Shown: piece by piece, positions 31,230 through 41,235 of the stretch | Layout: each line of letters starts with the position of its first letter | How positions within the stretch are numbered: position 1 is the first letter of the stretch | From: Neurospora crassa OR74A | Taxonomy: Eukaryota; Ascomycota; Sordariomycetes; Sordariales; Sordariaceae | DNA: 64,000 nt | Reading direction: 5' to 3' | Assembly (NCBI RefSeq): GCF_000182925.2 | Contig: NC_026506.1 | Location: forward strand, 186,001 to 250,000 | Notes under the pieces: generated by a model | What the model saw: the letters and a program-made list of their open reading frames with translations, nothing else | Database searches by the model: none | Told to the model about the DNA's origin: nothing | Position numbers and translations under genes: made by a program

Positions 31230-32813
31230 TTTGATGGTTGTGATGGCGGTGGTATGGACGAGTAAGTGGTATGGAACTACTGGGGTCCGAAGCAGTTGGT
31301 GAGGTAGGTATAAGAACCCCTTCGGCGACCGAGTGAACCTTTTAGATCTGGAGGGTTAGTTATGACCTCTCGAACCCAGAATATTTGAAGAAGAAATACC
31401 TTACCTTGCTCTTTATCGCAATCCGCACCGACACCTTCCCAGTTTTACTACCACCTACTCCAAGTGGAAGTTCACCTGAAGTGAAGTCACTGACCAAGAC
31501 AGTCTCAAGTTGTGTTGAACCAACCCCAAAGGCCCAAACTTCAACTTCAACCTCTACTCTGTAACTTTGTGATTTCTCGAAGCAACCAACAACAAACGAA
31601 TTGTGTTGTCCCTCCAAGAAACCCGAACCAAATGCGAGATAAAAAAAAACAGAAATCCCATCTTGAAAGGCGGCGGAGGAGGAGGGAACCACCCCCTTTT
31701 TCATTTCATTTCATCCATGATCCCAGATAAACCCCCCCATCTAGTTAGGCTTCGAAAATGGGTATGGGGACATGAGAAGAACGGGGGTGTGGAGTGGTGG
31801 GTGGTGTTGAATGGAACGAGCGAGGGTGGTGGAATGAGGAGGTGATCGACATTCTGCAATGCATCCATTCAATCTCGCTAACACCCGCCCGCCCGCCTTC
31901 CGTTTTTGGCGGAGGGTTTCGCTCGTTCGCTTCGTTCGTTGCTCGCTTGCAACGTTACGGATACAGAGATGATCCCGGTTGGTTGGTGGGAGGGCATTAA
32001 GTACAACACTAGAAATGAGATGAGATGAGATGAGATTCCCCAACAATCTCCATATTGTATTGTGTGTTATGGAAAAGGGGAAAACCAAGAACCGTTGGCG
32101 ATTGTGGATCGACTGGAGGTATCGCACGTGGGTTGGGGAATGGTAAAGGTGTTTTTTCATGTTCGTTTACCCATCCATCCCTAATAGCCTGACTGCTTAA
32201 ATAGGATGGTAGTAGTGTAGTAGATGAATAAATGCAGGTAGTATTTGGAGGGTTACGTTTTGATAGGAACCAGTCGTTGGTGTATACCAGACATTGGGAT
32301 ATGATAATGGAAGGTGGTGTGATCGAGGATTTAGATGAGAATCTGCATGTGCGCACCGATTAGATTTCGAGGTTGAGACATGTGTTTAATTGCCGTGGCC
32401 GGAGGCAATGAATGACTGGAAGAAACAGAGCAAGCAAGTTGTAGAGTCGAGGCCAATGTTGGGGGAGACGCAAACGATTGAGGAAGCCAAGAGGATCAAT
32501 ACCATGTGATAGAAATGAGTTTTTCCACTCCCATTGCCACCTATTAATCTATATTACTAGACTGCCACAACAGTATTTGACCAAGTCTCATGCCGTACTA
32601 GTGTGATTAAATACGTCCTGTGACTCTGAGTGCTGGTAACTGAACATGGTATACAAACCAAAAGGGTATCGTATCGTGTATCAAAACCGATCAGCAAAAG
32701 AAGAAAACAAAACAAAAAGAACATAACTGTAAGTGCATGCCATCGTGAATGCCCTGTCGTCATAACCATTAGGAAAACCATCAAATCATAACCCATGAGC
32801 CACTTCAGGCCTT
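31230..32813. other. Intergenic, PLC promoter and erdS 3' region
   Basis: No gene was found. A (GAGAT)n run lies at 32014-32035. The first few hundred bases upstream of 31229 form the PLC-like promoter. Confidence 0.5.
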
Positions 32814-35561
32814 TTACATCTCATCCTCAAAGAACTTGATAAGTGTCCTCACACCCGAGACACCCAGACCCATGAAGGGGTAGCAGATGTACACCAAGTC
32901 GTTCGTCGCGCCAAACTTCTCGCGGAACTCGGACTTGTTGACCAACTTCAGTTGCTGGCAAATAGTCTTGTAGGTATGGCTCAACATCTTGGCTCTCATT
33001 CCGTTGAGATGGCCGCCAGTGACCATCTCCGGCAAGGCGCCCGCGCCGAACGTCACGTTCCGGACACCGGCCTTGGCCAGCATCTGGATCGCCGCCGAGA
33101 TCAGGGCCTCGATGGTTCCGTTGGGAGAACCGGGGAAGTCCAAGGCGAACTTGATCTGATACCCGTTTGCGGGAGAAAGACGGGCGAGCACGCACATGGC
33201 GACAATCTCGCCGTTCTTGTCCTCGGCCCAAAGGTAGCGACGGTGCTCCATGTCGACCCACGGGCGGACTTCGGTGATGTGCACCTGCTTCTTGCCCTTG
33301 CGGTTGTCCTTCCAGTCCTGGATGCGCTTGTCGCACTTTTCGCGGATGTGTTCGGGCACGGGCTCACCGATGGGCACCTCGTGGATGGACACACCAGCTT
33401 CTTCGGCTTGACGCTCCTTCTTGGCCACCTTCTTGGCCGAGTCGACAGACACGCGCTCTTCGGCGACGCAAGAGAGCGAACGCCACCCGAGCTTGGAGCC
33501 GAGAATCTCCTCGACTTCGGAACCCACCAAGAGCCAGAGAGGACGGAGGTCCTTGGTGTGGCGCATATCTTGCAGGAAGGCGCGGATGACGAGCTGGTAT
33601 TGGCGAGGGTCGCAGAGCGGGTTACCCATGACAAGGGCGTAACCGTTGTCCTCGGCGTAACCAATGGCAGCACCCGTCTGCTCATGGCGCCAGACATGGT
33701 ACCGCTCGTCGAGCCAGGACGTGTTGGTGGCATCACCGTAGTTGACAATGAGTTTCTCGACGGGGGGCAGCTCAAGTCCAGTCGCGCCATGGTCGTAATC
33801 GTAGGCATACTTGATGGTGTCGGCTTCGGGGTGGGGAAGCTTGCCAACGAGTTCCTTGTGTTCGGGGAGGGACTTGGGGTCGCGAGGAATGAGAGAAGCG
33901 TTACGGATGTCGCCCAAGTTGAGGAGGAGGAACACGATACGCTCGAGGCCAATACCGCAGCCGGCATGGGGCAGGACACCATACTCAAAGCCTTGAAGGT
34001 ATTCCTGCATGCCAAGAGGCTCGATACCGGCCTTCTTCATGCGCTCCTCCAAAAGGTGAGGCCTGTGGATACGCTGACCACCAGTGGTGATCTCCTGTCC
34101 ACGAAGGAAGATGTCGAAGGAGTTGGTGAAGCGGTCATCCTCGGGATCAAGATGAGTGTAGAAAGGACGAACAGAGGACGGGAACTTGTCGATGATGTAG
34201 TAATCCGTCTTGTACTTTTCCTTGATGACCTGGCCCAACTGAATCTCGGCACGGGTGCTCAGATCCTCAGTCTCCAAAGCGGGTCTGCCGTGGTCGTCGG
34301 TCCAGCCGGAATCGTTGAGGAGCTTGATGGCATCCTTGAAGGGAATGATGGGGGTCTCTGGTAGCCAGACCAGATCCTCATGAGGAAAGCGGGTCTTGAT
34401 GATCTCGATCTCCTTGCGGTACTTGCCGTAGATACCCTTGAAGATCTCCTTCATCAAGCCGTCGATAATGTGCATGGCCTCGTGGTAGTCCTGCTCGATG
34501 GCCATCTCCAGATCCATACCGGTGTACTCGGTCAAGTGACGATGGGTGTTGCTGTCCTCGGCACGGAAGACGGGGCCAATTTCGAAGACACGGCCAAAGT
34601 CGGCCGAAATGCTCATCTGCTTGGCCAACTGGGGGCTTTGGGCGAGGAAGGCAGTCCTGCCAAAGTAGTTCACCTTGAAGACCTCAGCACCCGACTCGGT
34701 CGCAGCGGGTTGCAACTTGGGAGTGTGGATCTCCATGAAGCCCTTGTCTTCGAGATATCGACGGAAGATGCTGCAAATACCGGCATTGATGCGGAAGATG
34801 GACTGAGCGGTAGGTGTACGGAGGAAGGCAATGCGGTTAGAGACACGGACTCTGGTCGAGGCCAGGGACTCGAGCTGATTTGTCTCGCTGTCCACCTCGA
34901 CATGGTCAATCGAGTGGACGTCGACAGGGAGATGCTCGTCAATAGGGACGACGAGGTGCATGGTGTCGATCAAAACCTCTACATTGTGGATTGTGCACCC
35001 CTTGATCTCCTCAGGAGGTTGCTGTAGCTTTCCCTCGACGTGTACAAAACTCTCGGCCGTGATGTGCTCGGCCCAGCGAACAAAGTTCTCCGAGACGACG
35101 CCATCTCTGACGGACAGGACGCCCTGGACCGTCTCGATCTGGTCGCGGAAGACGACGAAGGCGAGTTTGGAGCTAAGTGCGCGGACGTGGTGGACGCGGG
35201 CTCGGAAGCTAACGGTCTTGCCAATGTTCTGGTAGTCGTTAACGAGGACTTGAAGGGACTTTGCGGGAGCGAGGGCTTCCTCTTCTTGTGTTCCGTATCG
35301 TCGAGCGATTTCGGGGCCGTCGGCTTCGTGCCACCTCTTCTCTTCCTCGCTGCGTTTTTGAATCATTAATTTCTTTTCTTCCTCGAGTTGGTATTCCTTT
35401 GCGCGCTTCTCCTGAATCTTCTGGATGTTCTTCTTTGCGCGCTCGTCGTCGAGCTGGTCGATGTCGCCGATCTTGGGTTTGCTCATGTGGTTCTTGGCCG
35501 AGGAATGGCCGATAATGCGGTTGAGAGCCAGCAATGGCTTCTTGAGCTTGCCTGGTGACAT
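32814..35561 (-). CDS. erdS: Ergosteryl-3beta-O-L-aspartate synthase (AspRS-DUF2156 fusion)
   Basis: A 915 aa intronless protein. The start is the ATG at 35561 (MSPGKLKKPL); the upstream in-frame part has no ATG. Residues 36-80 form a charged helix as in eukaryotic AspRS. The OB-fold anticodon-binding domain is at about 110-205. The class II catalytic core spans 240-560, with motif 2 FRAEDSNTHRHLTEYTGMD (332-350) and motif 3 GIGLERIVF (536-544). After the AspRS ends near residue 565 comes a complete second domain, 600-915, with WLDERYHVWRHEQTGAAIGY, PLWLLVG, GWRSLSCVAEERV and FALDFPGSPNGTIEALISAA. This is the DUF2156 GNAT-like aminoacyl-tRNA transferase fold. In fungi this fusion is known as ErdS, which charges tRNA-Asp and moves Asp onto the 3beta-OH of ergosterol. 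A hydrolase matching ErdH is divergently encoded next door. Confidence 0.93.
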   Translation of the reverse strand: MSPGKLKKPLLALNRIIGHSSAKNHMSKPKIGDIDQLDDERAKKNIQKIQEKRAKEYQLEEEKKLMIQKRSEEEKRWHEADGPEIARRYGTQEEEALAPAKSLQVLVNDYQNIGKTVSFRARVHHVRALSSKLAFVVFRDQIETVQGVLSVRDGVVSENFVRWAEHITAESFVHVEGKLQQPPEEIKGCTIHNVEVLIDTMHLVVPIDEHLPVDVHSIDHVEVDSETNQLESLASTRVRVSNRIAFLRTPTAQSIFRINAGICSIFRRYLEDKGFMEIHTPKLQPAATESGAEVFKVNYFGRTAFLAQSPQLAKQMSISADFGRVFEIGPVFRAEDSNTHRHLTEYTGMDLEMAIEQDYHEAMHIIDGLMKEIFKGIYGKYRKEIEIIKTRFPHEDLVWLPETPIIPFKDAIKLLNDSGWTDDHGRPALETEDLSTRAEIQLGQVIKEKYKTDYYIIDKFPSSVRPFYTHLDPEDDRFTNSFDIFLRGQEITTGGQRIHRPHLLEERMKKAGIEPLGMQEYLQGFEYGVLPHAGCGIGLERIVFLLLNLGDIRNASLIPRDPKSLPEHKELVGKLPHPEADTIKYAYDYDHGATGLELPPVEKLIVNYGDATNTSWLDERYHVWRHEQTGAAIGYAEDNGYALVMGNPLCDPRQYQLVIRAFLQDMRHTKDLRPLWLLVGSEVEEILGSKLGWRSLSCVAEERVSVDSAKKVAKKERQAEEAGVSIHEVPIGEPVPEHIREKCDKRIQDWKDNRKGKKQVHITEVRPWVDMEHRRYLWAEDKNGEIVAMCVLARLSPANGYQIKFALDFPGSPNGTIEALISAAIQMLAKAGVRNVTFGAGALPEMVTGGHLNGMRAKMLSHTYKTICQQLKLVNKSEFREKFGATNDLVYICYPFMGLGVSGVRTLIKFFEDEM

Positions 35562-37467
35562 GATGGCTGTGGATTTGGGGTTAGGGGGTATCTTGTTGGG
35601 TATCTGTTTTTCTTTGTGTTTATCAACTTGTGTGATGTTGGTTGCGGGGGACAATAGACGACTTGTGAAGCTTGTGGACTGTGTGGCAGCCCCAAGACAA
35701 AAGGCCGTGTGTGCAATTCGCAGATGGTGATGGATCAGAGAGAAGATGAGAGCGACAGCAAGGGCAAGTGGTTATAAGGGAGAAAACAATTAGTAGGCAA
35801 CAGAGGGTGACCAGAAACAAAAAAGAAAACAGGCGATGACGAATGTTCGGGAATTTGCTGGGGAACCTTGATTACACCCCGGTCACTGTGTCGGTTGCCG
35901 GGCTTTGCTTGGTCAGAGGCGGCTTGTGATTCAGGGCAGGGGGGGGGGGGGGGGGGGGGCAACAGCAGCCACTAGACTAAGAACAGCCAGACTTCGGACG
36001 CCGGCGGAATGGCAATGGGACGAGATGGACCCCCCATGCTTGATTTTCAATATTTGGGATGTTGTGCCTGGAAAGGGAATCCTCCAAGTTTGATACTAAT
36101 CACGGTATGTGGGTGTAATTCCTGGCCTGGGCATTCCGAGTTTCCGATGCTATCTCGAATCGTGATCATCACCCAAGGACGGTTCGGGCATGGCTGTTGA
36201 ACTGAAGTCCATCATCCGCTCCTCCCTCCATCTTTGCCATCCGCGAGGATATAGCAACCTAATGGCACTTTGATGCTGGAGGAAACACACTCAATACCTA
36301 ATCCAATGCGCTGATCCCGTCAATCAATCACTGCCAGCTGAATATGACGGAGAGTCTAGACTGGTGCTGTCATTCCAATGTTTCATACACTGCAACCGTC
36401 ATTTGTTACAAAACAAGTGCCCTCTTCCTGGAGCCATGTCGGGCATGAATGCACTTGCTCCCTTCCGTCAGCGAATGTCAGCTTGTCGTTGGTGACTGCC
36501 CGCTGTCACAAATTGAAGAGTAAAAGGGCCGGAAATCGATCGATGGTCCAGGCCACCACCACCCAGCGTGGAAAGAGCAAACAACGTCATGGGTCGTATG
36601 ACGTCACCGTTTTTGCAGCGCCAAGAATTCGTCAGCGGCCAATGTCGGTGGAAAGAGGATAACATCTGAATTTAAACATGAAACGAGACAAAACATTCCA
36701 CGATTCAGGGGAGCTGAAAGTCTAAGCGCGAATGTCTCACTGTCAAGGGATAATATCATTCATTCTTAACGATTGTGTCCTTTTTGGGGTGTTCAAGTCG
36801 ATGAAGGTCGTTCTTTCCCTTCACATCGGTCGATCTTCTGTGGAGTTCTTTTCCTTCTCATTGCTTTCGCGGCAGGCAGACTTCAGTTCGGCAATCTTAT
36901 TCGATAAGCCCGTATCAGTCGGGTATTTACGCAACCTACTAAGCCAAGAACGTGCCTGGCCTAGCCTTGGCCTGGGGAACAATGAACCAATCACAAGTTA
37001 GGCCACTCGATGCCGATGACATCAATTCCCCTCCCCTCCCCTCCCCTCCCCTTCCTCTCTACCTCAGGGCAGCTCCTTGTCCCTTTTTTGGTCCCCTGAA
37101 GCCTAAAGTACAATGGCGCACAGCCGTGATAGTCCCAGTCCGTGTCCTGTTCCTGTTAGGTCCTGTTCCTGGACTGCGTTGAATGGAGCACAACCATGAC
37201 GGATTTTTGTTGTGGCACTCATGGAGGTAATTCGACACACGAGAATCGAAAAACATTACATACATAAATCGCTGAATTATCGTTTTGTCCACATCCCACC
37301 TTTGGTGCGACCTGTCCCACACTCCCATTGACACGACATAACTACCAAACCACCTTACTCCGATACCCATTACATACCTCTACTGTAACTCTTTGCTGAC
37401 TCTTTGGTCGCAATCTCCTTGTTTACTCTCTGTAGTTTGCCCCCTAATAGATCGAATCGTCAACACC
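35562..37467. promoter_or_regulatory. Divergent promoter region between erdS and the erdH-like gene
   Basis: 1.9 kb with no gene. It contains a 21 nt G run (35939-35959) on the erdS side and a (CCCCT)n tract (37028-37056, G4-capable on the minus strand) on the hydrolase side. A/T-rich stretches and TACATA motifs sit before 37468. No specific factor site is claimed. Confidence 0.5.
35939..35959. repeat. Homopolymer G21
   Basis: Uninterrupted G tract of about 21 nt, 380 bp upstream of the erdS ATG. Its length is likely variable between isolates or sequencing runs. Confidence 0.85.
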
Positions 37468-38583
37468 ATGACAGGCAAAATTCCCACCGTCGAAGGGATC
37501 CCCGTCCTGCCGTTAACCCACAAAGACGATGGAAGCTGGGTGAGACCCGAAACCGCCAACGATGCCATCAACCCGGCCCCATCCAGATGGTATCTCAAGG
37601 CACAGGCTTCTGCCCTGCGATCCGGTCTATACCTCGGCATGACCCTCCATTACATGGCTAGCCCTCGACCACCAAACCCCAATTTCACGCTTACGATCCC
37701 CTCGCTTCTATCCAAACACAAGGGTACTTTTACCCTCCAATTCTACACTCCAAAGGGCTACGAAGATGCCGCCAAACACGGCAAGCGATATCCCGCAGTC
37801 GTCAACTTCCACGGCGGTGGCTTCACAATCGGCAACGGTACCGACGATGCCCGCTTCGCTCGCTACGTCCTCGAAACCTGCGACGCCGTCTTTGTCTCGG
37901 TCGACTATCGCCTTGCGCCCGAGTACCCGTTCCCGACCGCCGTCGATGACGCTGCCGATGCGCTCTTCTACCTTATTCGCCAATCCGCCGACCTACACAT
38001 TGACCCCATGAAGCTCGCGACATCCGGTTTCTCAGCCGGCGGCAACATCGCCATTACTGCCACGCTGCGCTTCAACGAGCACTTGAAGGAATTGGCCGAC
38101 CCCGATAACAAGGCTCCGCCAGTCCCCGAACACAAGATTCGCGCCATCGCGACTTGGTACCCCGTCACCGACTACAGCATATCGCGCGCCGAGAAGCGCG
38201 CCACCTGCGTCAAGCCCGAGAGCACGCTGCCTCCTGCCATGACGAACCTGTTCGACGGGTCTTACCTCTACCCTGGTGATATTAAGATGGCGCATCCCTG
38301 GCTATCGCCCGCCCGAGCCAGCGATGACGAATTGAGGGAAGCCATACCGCAAAACGTGCTCGTGTACACGTGCGAGTGGGACATGTTGCAGAAGGAGGGA
38401 GAGGCCTTCGCTAAGCGGTTGGCGGCCGAGCCTCTTAATAAGACGGTCCATCACAGGATGATTCCCGGCGTTGCCCATGGTTGGGACAAGAGTCCAGATC
38501 CGTTGAAGCCGGCGATACATACGCAGGAGGTGTATACAGACTGTTGCCGGAAGTTGTTGGCGATCTTTAATGCAGTCGATTGA
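37468..38583 (+). CDS. erdH: Alpha/beta hydrolase, probable ergosteryl-aspartate hydrolase
   Basis: 371 aa, intronless. The start is the ATG at 37468 in good fungal context (CAACACCATGACA), reading MTGKIPTVEGIPVLPLTHKD. Hormone-sensitive-lipase-type features: the oxyanion motif HGGGF at 115-119, VDYRLAPEYPFP at 146-156, and the nucleophile elbow GFSAGG with Ser189. The probable acid is Asp305 (YTCEWD) and the His is His337 (GVAHGW). The complete triad and order point to an active esterase. In fungi ErdH removes aspartate from ergosteryl-aspartate and is often encoded beside erdS, as here (divergent, 1.9 kb apart). The symbol therefore rests on family plus context; other HSL-type esterases look similar. 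Confidence 0.72.
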   Translation: MTGKIPTVEGIPVLPLTHKDDGSWVRPETANDAINPAPSRWYLKAQASALRSGLYLGMTLHYMASPRPPNPNFTLTIPSLLSKHKGTFTLQFYTPKGYEDAAKHGKRYPAVVNFHGGGFTIGNGTDDARFARYVLETCDAVFVSVDYRLAPEYPFPTAVDDAADALFYLIRQSADLHIDPMKLATSGFSAGGNIAITATLRFNEHLKELADPDNKAPPVPEHKIRAIATWYPVTDYSISRAEKRATCVKPESTLPPAMTNLFDGSYLYPGDIKMAHPWLSPARASDDELREAIPQNVLVYTCEWDMLQKEGEAFAKRLAAEPLNKTVHHRMIPGVAHGWDKSPDPLKPAIHTQEVYTDCCRKLLAIFNAVD

Positions 38584-39183
38584 CTCATGCCCCGGAGGAG
38601 TTACTGGCAAGCTTGTTTGGAAAGGGAAAAGCTGGTCGTTGACTGAAGGTTGCAAATGAGGAACACACGAGTTCGATTGAACATACCTTAATGCAAGTAA
38701 CTTCTCCTCGATTTGATGGTTACTTCTATCATCCAATATGACAAGTGATAATGGCATCGAACTTGCGCAGACCACAACCTCTCGATGTATGTACTTCTCC
38801 ATAGGCTGCCTGAAAACCATCAGAACCAAAAGGAAGCTGACATTGACGATAGGCAGACACCGATCGTTCTTGGCATCATGCGTTGGAGTGCGAAAAGCGT
38901 AACAGGAACGGCGACTCGACGCAGTATTGCTTACCAATTCGGCGTTAGGGACCATCACGACAGGCAGATTACCAAACTCGGCGACTCGTACTACGCTAGC
39001 TCCGTGAAGTACAAAACACCGAACATACAAATTGAACATCTCCAAGATGTACATAAGCCTATCTTAATTTCCTCAGACATTCATACACCATCCATACATC
39101 ACAGCCATCCCAATCGTCCATCTATTACCTATCAAACCATCTACAGCATCCCATTTATTACCCCATCTCAAACACAGTTCATC
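38584..39183. other. Intergenic, 600 bp
   Basis: Between two same-strand genes. It holds the 3' end of the hydrolase and the leader of the GAL80-like gene. Nothing else is visible. Confidence 0.5.
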
Positions 39184-40451
39184 ATGGCCCTCATCCGCGT
39201 CGCCCTCATCGGCCTCAGTTCATCTTCTCCCTCCTGGCTCTCCCTCGCCCACCTCTCCTACCTCTTGTCCGCCAGAGGCCAACAGAAATTCCAGATTGTC
39301 GCTCTCCAAAACTCCTCTCTCTCCGCCGCCGAGGCAGCCATCAAGAAATACAACTTTGATCCCACCGTCGTCAAAGCCTACGGCAGTCCTGAGGACTTGG
39401 CTAAGGATGAGAATATAGACCTGGTGGTCTCGGGCACGCGAGTTGACGTCCACTATGGAAATTTGAAAGGGGTGTTGGAGGGGTGGAAGACTGCTGGGAA
39501 CTCTTCCGGAAAGGGGCTGTACAGCGAGTGGCCGCTGGCAAGCAATTTGCAGCAGGTTGAAGAGTTGGTTGCCCTAGCTAAGGAGACGGGCATAAAGACG
39601 GTGGTGGGAACGCAGGGGTGGGCTAGTCCTGTAGTTAAGAAGATAGGGGAGGTGTTGAGAAGTGGAAGGGTAGGGAAGGTGTTGAGCTCGGAGATGAGAC
39701 TGAGTGGTGTTACGGCGGAGAGGGAGGCGATGCAAGAGAAGACAGAGTATTTCACTAGGAGGGAGATGGGTGGGAATTTTTGGAGTATTGGGGGTGGGCA
39801 TTGTGAGTCTCTTTTTCTTTTTCTTTTTCCCTTTTTACCAGAATTGTTGAACAGAGATAGGAAGGAGACTAACAGCAAGCAGTAATCGATCTCTTGCAAA
39901 GTGCCCTCGGGGAACTAACCAACGTCAAATCCCACTTCCACATCCAACGCCCCCTCGTGCCCCTCAAGGACAGCACAACAGGCATTATCACCCGCACCGT
40001 CACCTCCAACACGCCCGACCTGCTCTATGTCGTCGGCTCCCTTCCTGCTTCCGACACTGTCCAGCAGAACGCATCACTACACCTCCGCATGCGCCGCGGC
40101 CCGCCCTTCCCCGGCGAACCAGCCTTCGTGTGGACTCTCACGGGAGAAAAGGGTGAGATCAGAGTGACCAGCAAGGAATCGGTGGCCATCATTTTGGGCG
40201 CGGGGGATGCGAAGATTGAAGTGCATGATTACCAGACAGATAAAGTGGAGGAGGTGGAGTGGAAGTGGGAAGAGTGGCAGGAGAAGTTGCCAGCGCCGGC
40301 GAGGAATGTGGGGAGTATTTATGAGGGGGTTTGGGAGGCTTGGAACGAGGAGATGTCTAAGGAGGCGGGAAGGAAGAGATACAATGATTGGGAAGTTGCT
40401 GGACGGAGGCATGAGTTGCTTGAGAGGTTGTTGGTTGATAATGGGTTTTGA
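39184..40451 (+). CDS. GAL80-like / Gfo-Idh-MocA oxidoreductase family protein
   Basis: Exons 39184-39802 and 39883-40451 give 395 aa. The 80 bp intron (GTGAGT...GACTAACAGC...GCAG) joins SIGGGH to LIDLLQSALGEL. The N-terminus IRVALIGLSSSSPSWLSLAH is the Rossmann start. Next come QIVALQNSSLSAAEAAIKKY, AYGSPEDLAKDENIDLVVSG and the LYSEWPLASNL segment that replaces the EKP loop. The C-terminal part is the alpha/beta domain (PPFPGEPAFVWTLTGEKGEI). The substitution of EKP by EWP and overall spacing match GAL80-type proteins of fungi, thought to be NAD(P)-binding regulators or oxidoreductases. Galactose control in this organism cannot be inferred. Confidence 0.82.
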
Positions 40452-41235
40452 GGGGTGATGAAGTCGAAGATGAACTAGAGTCCCAACGGGAGTTTGGATG
40501 ATGTGATGGCGTTCTTTGTAGCGACCATCTCATGTTGCTTTGTTCGAAAGATTGACTCCTTTCCACCCGGTTTTGCTTCGGAGATGGTGTCGTAGGGGTA
40601 GTGCTTACAACTATCAGAGTCAAAGTCAGTTCTCCCACAAGTACCCGTGATCATGTTTCCATAGTCTTGACGCCTTCTTCATCAACTTGCTATACCAGTA
40701 GTCGGCTTGTTGGAGGTTGAAGGGTATGCTCTGGGGGTCCGAAGCCCGATCAGCTTCACTTGTCATATCCACATCACCTCACATCATGCCATCACTCGAG
40801 GTATCACCGTCTGCGGGCATCGCAAACAAAACGCAGAACTGACCCTCCCCAAGATTTCCAACTATTGCCTACACCCCAGAAATTCATCAAATACCACACT
40901 CGATCAAGTCGCTCAACTAGTGTTTGCGTTTACCCAGCATCCTCATCCTCCCCTTTCCTAGGAGCCTAGGTACCGTGGGGTGGGTGGATACTGTGGTTGA
41001 ACTGCTTCACGTAAGCAGCCAATAGCAGCTTTCATCTATTGCCATCCGGTCGTGCACGAGCCACAAAGGGAAAACGCACAGACACACCCAGAAAGGCTGC
41101 CAGCGCGAAGGCACGTGACCTCAGATTGTGATTAGGGAATCGTTCTCGCTTGAATCTCCACCATCACATCATCCCCAGGCCACCAGGTCAATCCTATCGC
41201 ATCAATTGCGTCGAGACCATCAATCGCTCTCGGAG
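40452..41235. other. Intergenic
   Basis: No gene was found. It contains the promoter of the following gene and a CACGTGA element near 41112. Confidence 0.5.

Noticed and set aside
32952-34364. 470-codon plus-strand open frame opposite erdS
   Set aside because: It mirrors the codon bias of the AspRS-DUF2156 gene and has no domain or start context of its own; a shadow frame. A minus-strand 304-codon frame at 33101-34015 is likewise a shadow.
35562-35654. Upstream in-frame extension of erdS
   Set aside because: The extension has no ATG (it would start at TTG); the ATG at 35561 matches a normal fungal start.
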